From: an uncultured Lacibacter sp.
Lineage (GTDB): Bacteria > Bacteroidota > Bacteroidia > Chitinophagales > Chitinophagaceae
Assembly: GCF_946479605.1 (NCBI RefSeq)
Contig: NZ_CAMLGT010000223.1
Span: 1 to 6,392, forward strand
Length of the DNA stretch: 6,392 nt
Direction of reading: 5' to 3'
Positions 1 through 6,392 of the stretch are shown in pieces. Both the position numbers and the translations under genes were made by a program. Every line of letters starts with the position of its first letter. Within the stretch, counting starts at the first letter, position 1. Below the pieces are notes generated by a model. The model was not told where the DNA came from, did no database searches, and saw only the letters and a program-made list of their open reading frames with translations.

Positions 1-31
1 TCTAACGTAACTGGCGCATTCTATGATCATA

Positions 32-68
32 AACAAAACCCCGACAGCACATTCCGCTGTCGGGGTTT
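32..68 (-). terminator. Rho-independent terminator of the propeller-protein gene
   Basis: Positions 36-48 and 56-68 are perfectly complementary over 13 bp around a 7-nt loop (49-55). Read on the minus strand, the GC-rich stem is followed at once by a U-rich run (TTTTGTTTATG), the arrangement of an intrinsic terminator. It begins about 42 nt past the stop codon of the minus-strand gene at 111-113. On the plus strand only the three T residues of the stem follow it, so any stop for a gene entering from the left would be weaker. The first 31 bases hold no gene that I can support. Confidence 0.88.
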
Positions 69-110
69 CAACTATCAACTAATTACTATCGGCTATCGGC
101 TCGTTCAACA

Positions 111-3100
111 CTACTTCCAAATCGCCCCCACTCCCGCTTCACTCAACTTTTTATTCAAGGTATTCAAACGTGCTTCCAATGCATCCGCTCTTTGTTTTAA
201 TACCAACCATTGTGCATCGTATTCTTTTTTCAGATCAATGCTGGGCTGGTTCACACGGGGAATATCGCTTTCGGTCTGGTTGATCATGAACAGGTAGTTG
301 GCTGTAAACTTATTGGGAAAGTTCTCTACATCGTCATACGCTTTGCTTTTGCGCTGCACCATGTCTTCATCCCATGCTTTCATGTCTTTGCTTAAAGAGT
401 CGGCTTCTTTTTTTAATGCCGCATATTTTGCATCGGTTAAGTTTTTGATCAGCTCATCGAGCTGCAAACGTTTACCGTTTAGTTTGTTCACAAGGTTATG
501 CATCACAGTTACTTCGCTTTCAGCAGCACGCATAAACGCATCGTACGCACTGTAATCAGCAGCAGTGGTTGGATACAACGGATTCATTAAGATCACCGCA
601 TTGGTTGTTTGCTGCTGCGTTCCTGCTTTTACTGTAACCGTGTAGGTGCCGGGTATGGCTTTGTGGCCTGCATAACTGCTTTCGATATACACATTGGGTA
701 TGCCGGGCATGGTGGCGAAGCGCATATCCCACACAAAACGATTCAATCCTTTTTGTTTGCTGAGTGTTGGGTTGGCCGGTGGCGCACCATCGTAATACGC
801 TGCACTCTCTGCCACCGAACTGAAACGGCGGATCACTGTTCCGTTTGCATCCGTAATGGTCATTGTTACCGTATCGGTTGCTTTCAATTCGGGTAAGTTG
901 TAATACAGCACCACACCATTCGCCGGATTTACACCTGCACCACGTGCAGTACCAGTTGGGTTGGCTGCATTCATGGCACTGTAACCATTGGCGATGTACG
1001 CCTCTTCTGGTTTGTACAACTGTAAGCCTGTTTGATCTTTGATGTACTGGCGCAATACATGTATTTCATCCAATACCCAAAAGCTGCGGCCCGATGTAGC
1101 TGCAATCAAATCGCCTTTGTGTACACGCAGATCGGTAATGGGTGTAACAGGCAGATTCAATTGAAAGGGCTGCCAGTTCTTACCACCGTCAAATGACAAG
1201 TATACACCCAACTCTGTACCTGCATACAACAGATCTTTCCGTACCTCATCTTCACGCACTACACGGGTGAATGCATTGTTGGCAATACCGTTGTTGATCT
1301 TTGCCCATGTTTTACCATAGTCGGTTGACTTGTATAAACCGGGTGTATGATCGTTGAACTTATAACGGGTAGTTGCAATGTACACTGTTGCTTTATCGTG
1401 TGGTGATACTTCAATGGCATTGATGAGACATTCCTGCAAACCTGTCGGTGTAATATTGGTCCAGGTAGCACCGCCATCTTTTGTTACATACACATAACCA
1501 TCATCACTACCGGTATACATCACTCCTTTTTCATGCGGCGATTCCATCACGTATGCAAGTGTGCCATAGTTTTCTGCACCTACTGCTTCGTTGGTGTAAG
1601 GCACACCACCCTTTCCTTGTTTTTCTTTTTCGTTGCGTGTAAGATCGGGTGATACTTCTTTCCAGGTACGACCCATATCCGTTGTTTTTAACAGGAGTTG
1701 CGAACCATGATAATACGTATTCGGTTCGTGCTTGCTCCAGATGATGGGCGCATTCCAGTTGTAACGGTATTTGATATCTTTTGCATCTCTGCCTAAATAC
1801 TGAATGGGTGCAGGCATAATGTTGGTGCTGCCTTTTGCTTTGGTGTCGAGTACTTCAATGGTTCCCTGGTAGCTGCCGCCCAATACAAAACGTGGATCAT
1901 TAGGATCGAATGCAAGGAATGCACTCTCACCACCTGCCGATGCTTCCCAATCGCTGGCAGTAATGGAACCGCCACCAAAGCTGCGATGTTGAATAGACAC
2001 CGATGTATTATCCTGCTGACCGCCATAGATGCGATACGGAAATTGATTATCGACATTGATGCGATAGAACTGTGCTGTGGGCATCTGGTTCTGCGGACTC
2101 CATGTTTTACCAAAATTCACTGATACAGCACAACCACCATCATTACTGATGATCATGTTGTTTGAATTCTTTGGATTGATCCAGAGATCATGATAATCGC
2201 CGTGTGTACCACTTAAGTTCTCCCATGTTTTACCACCATCTCTCGAACGCAGTGCGGGCGCACTCAACACATAAATGGTTTGATCGTTGTTGGGATCAAC
2301 AAACAGTTCAATATAATACCAGGCACGTTGAATGAGACGATGATCGTTGGTAATCCTGCTCCAGCTGGCGCCGGCATTGTTGCTCACAAATAAACCACCG
2401 GCTTCTTTTTCACTATCACTTTCAATGAGTGCATATACTTTCTCCGGATTGGAACGACTAACGGCAATGGACATCTTCCCCATTTCTGTTGGTAAGCCTG
2501 TTGTCAACTTCTGCCAGGTATCACCACCGTCAACACTTTTATACAAACCACTTCCTGCACCACCGCTGATCACCTGCCAGGGTTTGCGGCCATGCTCCCA
2601 CATCGATGCATAGATGATACGTGGATTGTTCATATCCATGCTTAATTCATTACAACCTGTATTCTCGTTTACAAACAAAACATTCTTCCAGGTTATACCA
2701 CCATCTGTTGATTTATAAATACCACGTTCTTTACTCTTGCTGTACAACGCACCTTGCGCTGCAACCAATAATGTATTGGGATCTTTCGGATGAACCACAA
2801 TGCGTGCAATATGTTGTGTGGCTTCAAGACCCATGTGCTTCCATGTCTTGCCTGCATCGGTACTCTTGTACACCCCATCGCCATGATGCGTCATTACACC
2901 TCGTACGGCATGTTCGCCCATACCTACGTACACAACGTTGGCATCACTTTCCGGAACAGCAATGGCACCTATACTTCCTGTTTTAAAATAACCATCGGAA
3001 ATGTTTGTCCAGTTGAGACCAAGATCATCGGTCTTCCACAAACCACCACCGGTAGTACCCATGTAATAGGTATTGATATCGCCTGGAACACCTGTACCGC

Positions 3101-3251
3101 AGTTTGAACGTCCGCCACGGAAGGGACCAATGCTGCGCCATTTAACAGCGGAAAGTTGTTTGTTGAGATCCGTCTTAGTTGTGTCGGGTTTTGTTTGTGC
3201 GTTGAGTGTACCGGCCGAAAGTAGAAGTCCTACGAGAAAATATTTCTGCAT
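111..3251 (-). CDS. Secreted Asp-box (BNR / sortilin VPS10-like) beta-propeller protein
   Basis: The product is about 1046 residues. I start it at the ATG whose first base is 3251, because a typical signal peptide follows immediately ([18 protein letters not shown], then QTKPD, cleavage after residue 18). The open frame extends 38 codons further upstream, but that extension has no export signal and crosses the intergenic region. The mature part opens with a conserved-looking [10 protein letters not shown] segment (about residues 41-50). It then carries eleven Asp-box repeats of the S-x-D-x-G-x-T-W type near residues 73, 129, 180, 238, 289, 335, 376, 522, 589, 641 and 685. Several are exact ([27 protein letters not shown]). 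Such spacing fits one or two large beta-propellers, as in sortilin/VPS10 domains. GRSFWVLDE (about 721-729) closes the propeller part. A beta-rich, FlgD-like segment follows (about 780-880, with NRFVWDMR), then a helical, charged tail (about 897-1046). Databases often label this family 'glycosyl hydrolase' or 'VPS10 domain-containing protein'. I see no catalytic motif, so a binding or scaffold role in the envelope is more cautious. No T9SS C-terminal sorting domain is evident. It is transcribed alone, divergently from the lactamase gene. Confidence 0.93.
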   Translation of the reverse strand: MQKYFLVGLLLSAGTLNAQTKPDTTKTDLNKQLSAVKWRSIGPFRGGRSNCGTGVPGDINTYYMGTTGGGLWKTDDLGLNWTNISDGYFKTGSIGAIAVPESDANVVYVGMGEHAVRGVMTHHGDGVYKSTDAGKTWKHMGLEATQHIARIVVHPKDPNTLLVAAQGALYSKSKERGIYKSTDGGITWKNVLFVNENTGCNELSMDMNNPRIIYASMWEHGRKPWQVISGGAGSGLYKSVDGGDTWQKLTTGLPTEMGKMSIAVSRSNPEKVYALIESDSEKEAGGLFVSNNAGASWSRITNDHRLIQRAWYYIELFVDPNNDQTIYVLSAPALRSRDGGKTWENLSGTHGDYHDLWINPKNSNNMIISNDGGCAVSVNFGKTWSPQNQMPTAQFYRINVDNQFPYRIYGGQQDNTSVSIQHRSFGGGSITASDWEASAGGESAFLAFDPNDPRFVLGGSYQGTIEVLDTKAKGSTNIMPAPIQYLGRDAKDIKYRYNWNAPIIWSKHEPNTYYHGSQLLLKTTDMGRTWKEVSPDLTRNEKEKQGKGGVPYTNEAVGAENYGTLAYVMESPHEKGVMYTGSDDGYVYVTKDGGATWTNITPTGLQECLINAIEVSPHDKATVYIATTRYKFNDHTPGLYKSTDYGKTWAKINNGIANNAFTRVVREDEVRKDLLYAGTELGVYLSFDGGKNWQPFQLNLPVTPITDLRVHKGDLIAATSGRSFWVLDEIHVLRQYIKDQTGLQLYKPEEAYIANGYSAMNAANPTGTARGAGVNPANGVVLYYNLPELKATDTVTMTITDANGTVIRRFSSVAESAAYYDGAPPANPTLSKQKGLNRFVWDMRFATMPGIPNVYIESSYAGHKAIPGTYTVTVKAGTQQQTTNAVILMNPLYPTTAADYSAYDAFMRAAESEVTVMHNLVNKLNGKRLQLDELIKNLTDAKYAALKKEADSLSKDMKAWDEDMVQRKSKAYDDVENFPNKFTANYLFMINQTESDIPRVNQPSIDLKKEYDAQWLVLKQRADALEARLNTLNKKLSEAGVGAIWK

Positions 3252-3311
3252 GCGTTTTGTTTTGGAATGGGAATATAAAACAAGTTGTGCAGAGATAAAA
3301 CACGAATTATA

Positions 3312-3319
3312 CAAATGTG
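3312..3319 (-). promoter_or_regulatory. Possible -7 box for the propeller-protein gene
   Basis: On the minus strand this reads CACATTTG, seven of eight matches to the Bacteroidetes -7 consensus TAnnTTTG. It lies about 60 nt ahead of the chosen ATG. No TTG element sits at the usual 19-21 nt upstream; the nearest, in TTTTG, is about 26 nt away. This is a weak candidate whose main merit is that it supports the downstream start at 3251. Confidence 0.22.
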
Positions 3320-3374
3320 GCGCTGCGCTTGCAGGTGGTTTCATGCAAAAGTTGCAGAGGAGCAAAATAATATA

Positions 3375-3405
3375 TTTTACGACCGATCAGGTGGCAGATA
3401 AAATT
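3375..3405 (+). promoter_or_regulatory. Element shared with the pta promoter region (copy 1)
   Basis: This stretch resembles positions 4352-4381 ahead of pta. Both contain TTTTA, then CG[AC]CCG, then TCAGG[TC]GGCA, then an ATAAA and T-rich end, aligned with three single-base gaps. The core is a short dyad: ACC-gatca-GGT here and GCC-cgtca-GGC in the other copy, so the flanks change while keeping complementarity. It could be an operator or an extended promoter element. In this divergent region it could serve either gene, though its orientation matches the lactamase gene. Two degenerate copies are thin evidence. Confidence 0.25.
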
Positions 3406-3441
3406 CTTATTCATTCCTTCCGTTTCATTCTCACATATCAA

Positions 3442-3449
3442 TACCTTTA
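3442..3449 (+). promoter_or_regulatory. Possible -7 box for the metallo-beta-lactamase gene
   Basis: TACCTTTA differs from TAnnTTTG only in the last base and lies 29 nt before the lactamase ATG, which would give a leader of roughly 20-25 nt. A TTC at 3418-3420 sits 21 nt upstream where a TTG -33 element would be expected. No Shine-Dalgarno sequence precedes the ATG, as is usual in Bacteroidetes. Confidence 0.3.
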
Positions 3450-3478
3450 CAAACCTCAGCAACAAACAGCTATACACT

Positions 3479-4213
3479 ATGCGGATCTTTTTTTTAACAG
3501 CAGTATTTATTTTTTCGCTAACCGGTCTTAACGCACAAACAAAAAATGCAGCACTTAAGATCACGCATTTAACCGGCGATTTCTACATCTATACCACGTA
3601 CAATACTTATCAGCAAAGCCAGGTACCCGCAAACGGAATGTATGTTGTTACAAACAATGGTGTGGTGATGTTTGATACGCCATGGGACACAACACAGTTT
3701 CAGCCATTGCTCGACAGCATCCAACTAAGACATAACAAAAAAGTGACCCTGTGTTTTGCCACACATTGGCATAGCGATAAAACTGCAGGGCTTGAATATT
3801 ACCGTCAACAGGGAATCGCCACTTACACCACCACTCTCACAGATGAACTAAGTAAGAAGAACGAAAAAAAACGGGCCCAGTTTTTAATGACAAAAGACAC
3901 AGTATTCCGTGCAGGACAGTATAAGTTTGAAACCTATTATCCCGGGCAGGGACATACGGAAGACAATATTGTGATCTGGTTTGAAAAGGAAAAAATCCTG
4001 TTCGGCGGTTGTTTAATAAAAGGCGCTTCTGATGAAAACCTTGGCTTCTTAGGCGATGGCAACATCAACGAATATGAAACTACGCTCACCAGGGTGCAGA
4101 AAAAATTCCCAAACCCCAGGTTCATTATTGTGGCACACAGCGATTGGAACAATCTCAACTCGTTGAAGCATTCAATAGAGATGGCAAAGGAATTGAAAAG
4201 GAAGAAGAACTGA
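3479..4213 (+). CDS. Subclass B1 metallo-beta-lactamase, BlaB/IND-like, exported
   Basis: The product is 244 residues, the usual length for B1 enzymes, which hydrolyse the beta-lactam ring, typically including carbapenems, in the periplasm. Residues 1-19 form a signal peptide (hydrophobic core, then LNA|QTK). All six B1 zinc ligands are visible: H96, H98 and H159 for Zn1, and D100, C178 and H220 for Zn2. They lie in THWHSDKTAG, GQGHTEDN, FGGCLIK and VAHSDW. K181, three residues after C178, matches the Lys224 that binds the substrate carboxylate in many B1 enzymes. TTYNTYQQ (39-46), the DTPW stretch (66-69), YYPGQGHT (153-160) and the GGC-to-end region recall BlaB of Elizabethkingia and IND of Chryseobacterium, by memory and not by search. 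Oddities: Ala replaces the first Gly of the usual GG after the HxHxD motif, Ala219 stands where most members have Gly before the last His, and Phe190 occupies the usual Asn233 position. The gene is monocistronic, with about 230 bp of spacer on each side and no mobile-element signs, so it looks intrinsic. Activity and spectrum are inferred. Confidence 0.93.
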   Translation: MRIFFLTAVFIFSLTGLNAQTKNAALKITHLTGDFYIYTTYNTYQQSQVPANGMYVVTNNGVVMFDTPWDTTQFQPLLDSIQLRHNKKVTLCFATHWHSDKTAGLEYYRQQGIATYTTTLTDELSKKNEKKRAQFLMTKDTVFRAGQYKFETYYPGQGHTEDNIVIWFEKEKILFGGCLIKGASDENLGFLGDGNINEYETTLTRVQKKFPNPRFIIVAHSDWNNLNSLKHSIEMAKELKRKKN

Positions 4214-4316
4214 TTGCCGTTAACTGAAAGACAGACCAATGTCATTCTTCAGCAACCGTTTATTCTACTTCAATACTGACAAAAAACACCTTTACTACTT
4301 TGCGGTTGAATGAAGC

Positions 4317-4336
4317 CTGATAATAATCAGTTTTTT
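4317..4336 (+). terminator. Weak hairpin plus T-tract after the lactamase gene
   Basis: CTGAT (4317-4321) pairs with ATCAG (4326-4330) around a 4-nt loop and is followed by six T residues. The shape is that of an intrinsic terminator, about 100 nt past the lactamase stop and before the pta promoter. The stem is only 5 bp and AT-rich, so termination would be inefficient and the match may be chance. Confidence 0.3.
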
Positions 4337-4351
4337 AAACGGTGTATCCCA

Positions 4352-4382
4352 TTTTATCGCCCGTCAGGCGGCAATAAATTTG
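4352..4382 (+). promoter_or_regulatory. Bacteroidetes-type promoter of pta, with shared element (copy 2)
   Basis: TAAATTTG at 4375-4382 matches the Bacteroidetes -7 consensus TAnnTTTG exactly. A TTT at 4352-4354 sits 20 nt upstream in place of the TTG -33 element. Transcription would start near 4389, giving a leader of about 58 nt before the pta ATG. Between the two boxes lies the dyad GCC-cgtca-GGC (4359-4369), the second copy of the element found at 3375-3405. Its place between the -33 and -7 boxes would suit a regulator binding site. The promoter call is fairly good; the operator idea is speculative. Confidence 0.5.
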
Positions 4383-4446
4383 CAGCATCTAATAAATCTG
4401 TCTCAAAAAAGCGGTTTATTACCTGTATTCAACTAATTTTTACTTT

Positions 4447-6392
4447 ATGAATCGGTCGGTTTACATCATCACACCATCTAACCAAAGCGGAAAATCCATC
4501 ATCAGCCTGGGGCTGATGCAAATGTTACAACGCACCACACCCAGAGTGGCTTTCTTTAAACCCGTGGTTGAAGACAAAGAAGAAAAAGACAATCATATTG
4601 ATGCCGTTCTTTCACATTTTAAAATTCCGATGGAATACGAAGAAGCCTATGCTTTTTCGAGAAGTGAATTGAATGAACTCCGTAACCAGGGCCGCATTAA
4701 TTATGTGTATGATGAAATCATTGAAAAATACAAGAAGCTGGAAGAGCGGTTTGATTTTGTACTGGTGGAAGGCAGCGATTTCAACGAAGAAACATCGGTA
4801 TTTGAAGTAGACTTTAATGCCTCACTGGCAACATCGCTTGGTATGCCTGCATTGCTGGTGATCAAAGACAATTTCGATTCATGTGAAGAGCTTGTGGAGC
4901 ACGTGCAGTTACAGCTGCATTCGTTCATTGCAAAAAACATTAAGATCATCGGCGTATTTGTAAGCCGTTGCACCAAAGACTTAGCCAAAGCAGAAAAAGC
5001 ACTCAAAGCAAGATTACCAAAAGACCTCATTGTATCGCTGATTCCGAACAGTGAAGAGTTAGGCCATCCTACCATGAAAGAGATTGCCGACGAATTAAAA
5101 GCACATGTGTTGTTTGGTAACGATAAGCTGGATACGATTGCACGCAATTCGATCATTGGCGGTATGCAGCTGGCCAACTATCTCAACCGCATTTCACCCG
5201 ATTGTGTGGCGGTAATGCCCGGCGACAGATCGGATCTTGTCATTGGCACCATGCTGGCAAACATGTCGCCCAACTATCCACGTGTGGCAGGCCTGGTATT
5301 AACCGGTGGTTTCCTGCCCGAACGTTCGGTGGTAAACCTCATGGATGGCACACAACAAACTTTGCCCGTATTAGCAGTAAGCACGGGTACGTTTGAAACA
5401 GCATCACGCATTGCCAACATCCAACCAAAGATCTATGCAGGCAACGAATACAAAATAAGATTAGCCATCGATATTTTTGAATCGGCTGTTGGTACCGATG
5501 CATTGAGTGAAAAGATCAACTCGGTAAAATCGGAAGCCATTACGCCCATTATGTTCCAGCATAATTTACTGGCGAAAGCAAAAAAAGCACAAACACATAT
5601 TGTATTGCCCGAAAGCGAAGATGAACGGATATTAAAAGCAGCATCACGTTTGGCAAAAGATAAGATCGGCTACCTCACCCTGCTGGGTAAAGCAGAGGAT
5701 GTGAAACAGAAAGTGAATGATCTTGGTTTGTATTGGGATGATGAACGCATACAGATCGTTGATCCGTTGAACAGTAAAAAATATGAAGACTACTATACAA
5801 CGTTGTACGAACTGCGTAAGAGCAAGGGAATGGAAATTACTGCAGCTGCAGATCTCATGACCGACTCATCGTACTACGGCACCATGATGGTGTACAAAGG
5901 CGATGCCGATGGTATGGTTTCAGGTGCTGCACATACAACAGCACATACCATTAAACCGGCCTTGCAGTTTGTGAAAACAAGAAAGGGTTTCAATACTGTA
6001 TCATCTGTCTTCTTTATGTTATTGCCCGACAGGGTGGTATTGTATGGTGATTGTGCGATTGTGCCCAACCCTACTGCAGAACAGTTGGCAGAGATCGCAA
6101 TCTCATCGGCAGACTCAGCAAAAACATTTGGCATCGATACACCAAGAGTGGCGATGCTCTCCTACTCATCCGGCACATCAGGTACAGGAGAAGAAGTAGA
6201 GAAAGTACGTTCGGCAACAGCGATTGTAAAAGAACGCAGACCTGATATTTTGGTGGAAGGACCCATTCAATACGATGCAGCGGTTGATCCTGTTGTGGGT
6301 CGTAGTAAAATGCCGGGGTCCGAAGTGGCAGGACAAGCCAACGTACTCATCTTCCCCGATCTCAACACCGGTAACAACACGTACAAAGCAGT
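4447..6392 (+). CDS. pta: Phosphate acetyltransferase, three-domain form (3' end cut by window)
   Basis: Pta reversibly converts acetyl-CoA and phosphate to acetyl phosphate and CoA in the cytoplasm. With acetate kinase it makes ATP and acetate, or activates acetate. The frame is open from the ATG to the window edge, 648 whole codons. The start is fixed by an in-frame TAA at 4393-4395, no other ATG in between, and an N-terminus (MNRSVYIITPSNQSGKS) matching Pta. Residues about 1-215 are a BioD-like P-loop domain with PSNQSGKS at 10-17. A DRTGG domain follows, with GDRSD at 259-263 and LTGG at 285-288. The catalytic PTA/PTB domain starts near 369 and shows LPESEDER (387-394), DGMVSGAAHTT (488-498), MLSYSSGTSG (570-579) and FPDLNTGN (636-643). 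E. coli Pta has 714 residues, so roughly 45-65 are missing. These should include the YKxxQR arginine and the NDLSRG Ser-Arg implicated in catalysis in the Methanosarcina enzyme, which cannot be checked here. The P-loop lysine is kept, unlike in E. coli Pta. Acetate kinase may follow outside the window. Confidence 0.96.
   Translation, partial: MNRSVYIITPSNQSGKSIISLGLMQMLQRTTPRVAFFKPVVEDKEEKDNHIDAVLSHFKIPMEYEEAYAFSRSELNELRNQGRINYVYDEIIEKYKKLEERFDFVLVEGSDFNEETSVFEVDFNASLATSLGMPALLVIKDNFDSCEELVEHVQLQLHSFIAKNIKIIGVFVSRCTKDLAKAEKALKARLPKDLIVSLIPNSEELGHPTMKEIADELKAHVLFGNDKLDTIARNSIIGGMQLANYLNRISPDCVAVMPGDRSDLVIGTMLANMSPNYPRVAGLVLTGGFLPERSVVNLMDGTQQTLPVLAVSTGTFETASRIANIQPKIYAGNEYKIRLAIDIFESAVGTDALSEKINSVKSEAITPIMFQHNLLAKAKKAQTHIVLPESEDERILKAASRLAKDKIGYLTLLGKAEDVKQKVNDLGLYWDDERIQIVDPLNSKKYEDYYTTLYELRKSKGMEITAAADLMTDSSYYGTMMVYKGDADGMVSGAAHTTAHTIKPALQFVKTRKGFNTVSSVFFMLLPDRVVLYGDCAIVPNPTAEQLAEIAISSADSAKTFGIDTPRVAMLSYSSGTSGTGEEVEKVRSATAIVKERRPDILVEGPIQYDAAVDPVVGRSKMPGSEVAGQANVLIFPDLNTGNNTYKA

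Noticed and set aside
86..99. Two tandem copies of CTATCGG just downstream of the propeller gene stop
   Set aside because: Only two 7-bp units, with no further copies or flanking structure. It is best seen as a small local duplication.
414..3180. Repeated near-identical segments in the minus-strand gene as a possible DNA repeat or CRISPR-like array
   Set aside because: The recurrences, such as the complements of ACxTGG-type stretches, are the Asp-box codons of one propeller protein. They are irregularly spaced and diverged.
3252..3365. A 38-codon N-terminal extension of the propeller-protein frame, starting at 3365
   Set aside because: A clear signal peptide begins at the internal ATG (3251). 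The extension would bury it and has no recognisable coding character.
3073..3531. Plus-strand open frame of 152 codons crossing the divergent intergenic region
   Set aside because: It is antisense to the start of the propeller gene, overlaps the start of the lactamase gene in another frame, and has no recognisable motif.
4292..4305. TTTACTACTTTGCG as a second promoter upstream of pta
   Set aside because: The TA and TTTG are one base too close for TAnnTTTG, and the box at 4375-4382 is a perfect match in a better position.
4701..5177. Minus-strand open frame of 158 codons inside pta
   Set aside because: It lies wholly opposite a well-supported pta coding region. Its Ser-rich translation is what the complement of pta codons would give.

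Overview
The window looks like chromosomal DNA of a Bacteroidota (Bacteroidetes) bacterium, most likely of the Chitinophagaceae type. This rests on several things seen here. Two exported proteins have signal peptides ending in the same LNA|QTK junction, with Gln as the first mature residue. No clear Shine-Dalgarno sequences precede the starts. A TAnnTTTG-type -7 promoter box lies ahead of the third gene. The metallo-beta-lactamase is of the BlaB/IND type found in that phylum. Genus-level placement cannot be made from this sequence alone.

Layout: (1) Positions 36-68 hold a perfect 13-bp hairpin that terminates the minus-strand gene to its right. (2) Positions 111-3251, minus strand, encode a complete secreted protein of about 1046 residues. 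It carries eleven Asp-box (BNR, sortilin/VPS10-like) propeller repeats, a beta-sandwich-like segment and a helical C-terminus; its ligand is unknown. (3) Positions 3252-3478 are a divergent intergenic region with weak promoter candidates. (4) Positions 3479-4213, plus strand, encode a complete, exported subclass B1 metallo-beta-lactamase-like enzyme with all six zinc ligands. (5) Positions 4214-4446 are a regulatory gap with a weak hairpin plus T-tract and a good Bacteroidetes-type promoter. (6) From 4447 to the right edge runs the three-domain phosphate acetyltransferase Pta. It is cut by the window end about 45-65 residues before its expected C-terminus.

The three genes do not form an obvious single pathway. 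The propeller protein and the lactamase are divergently transcribed and both are sent to the envelope or periplasm. Pta is cytoplasmic central metabolism (acetyl-CoA to acetyl phosphate) and has its own promoter; acetate kinase commonly follows pta and may lie just beyond the window. There are no transposases, integrases, CRISPR arrays, tRNA or rRNA genes, so the lactamase looks like a resident chromosomal gene rather than a mobile one. I found no convincing novel multi-gene system. The best leads are the divergent lactamase and a degenerate sequence element shared by the regions upstream of the lactamase and of pta.
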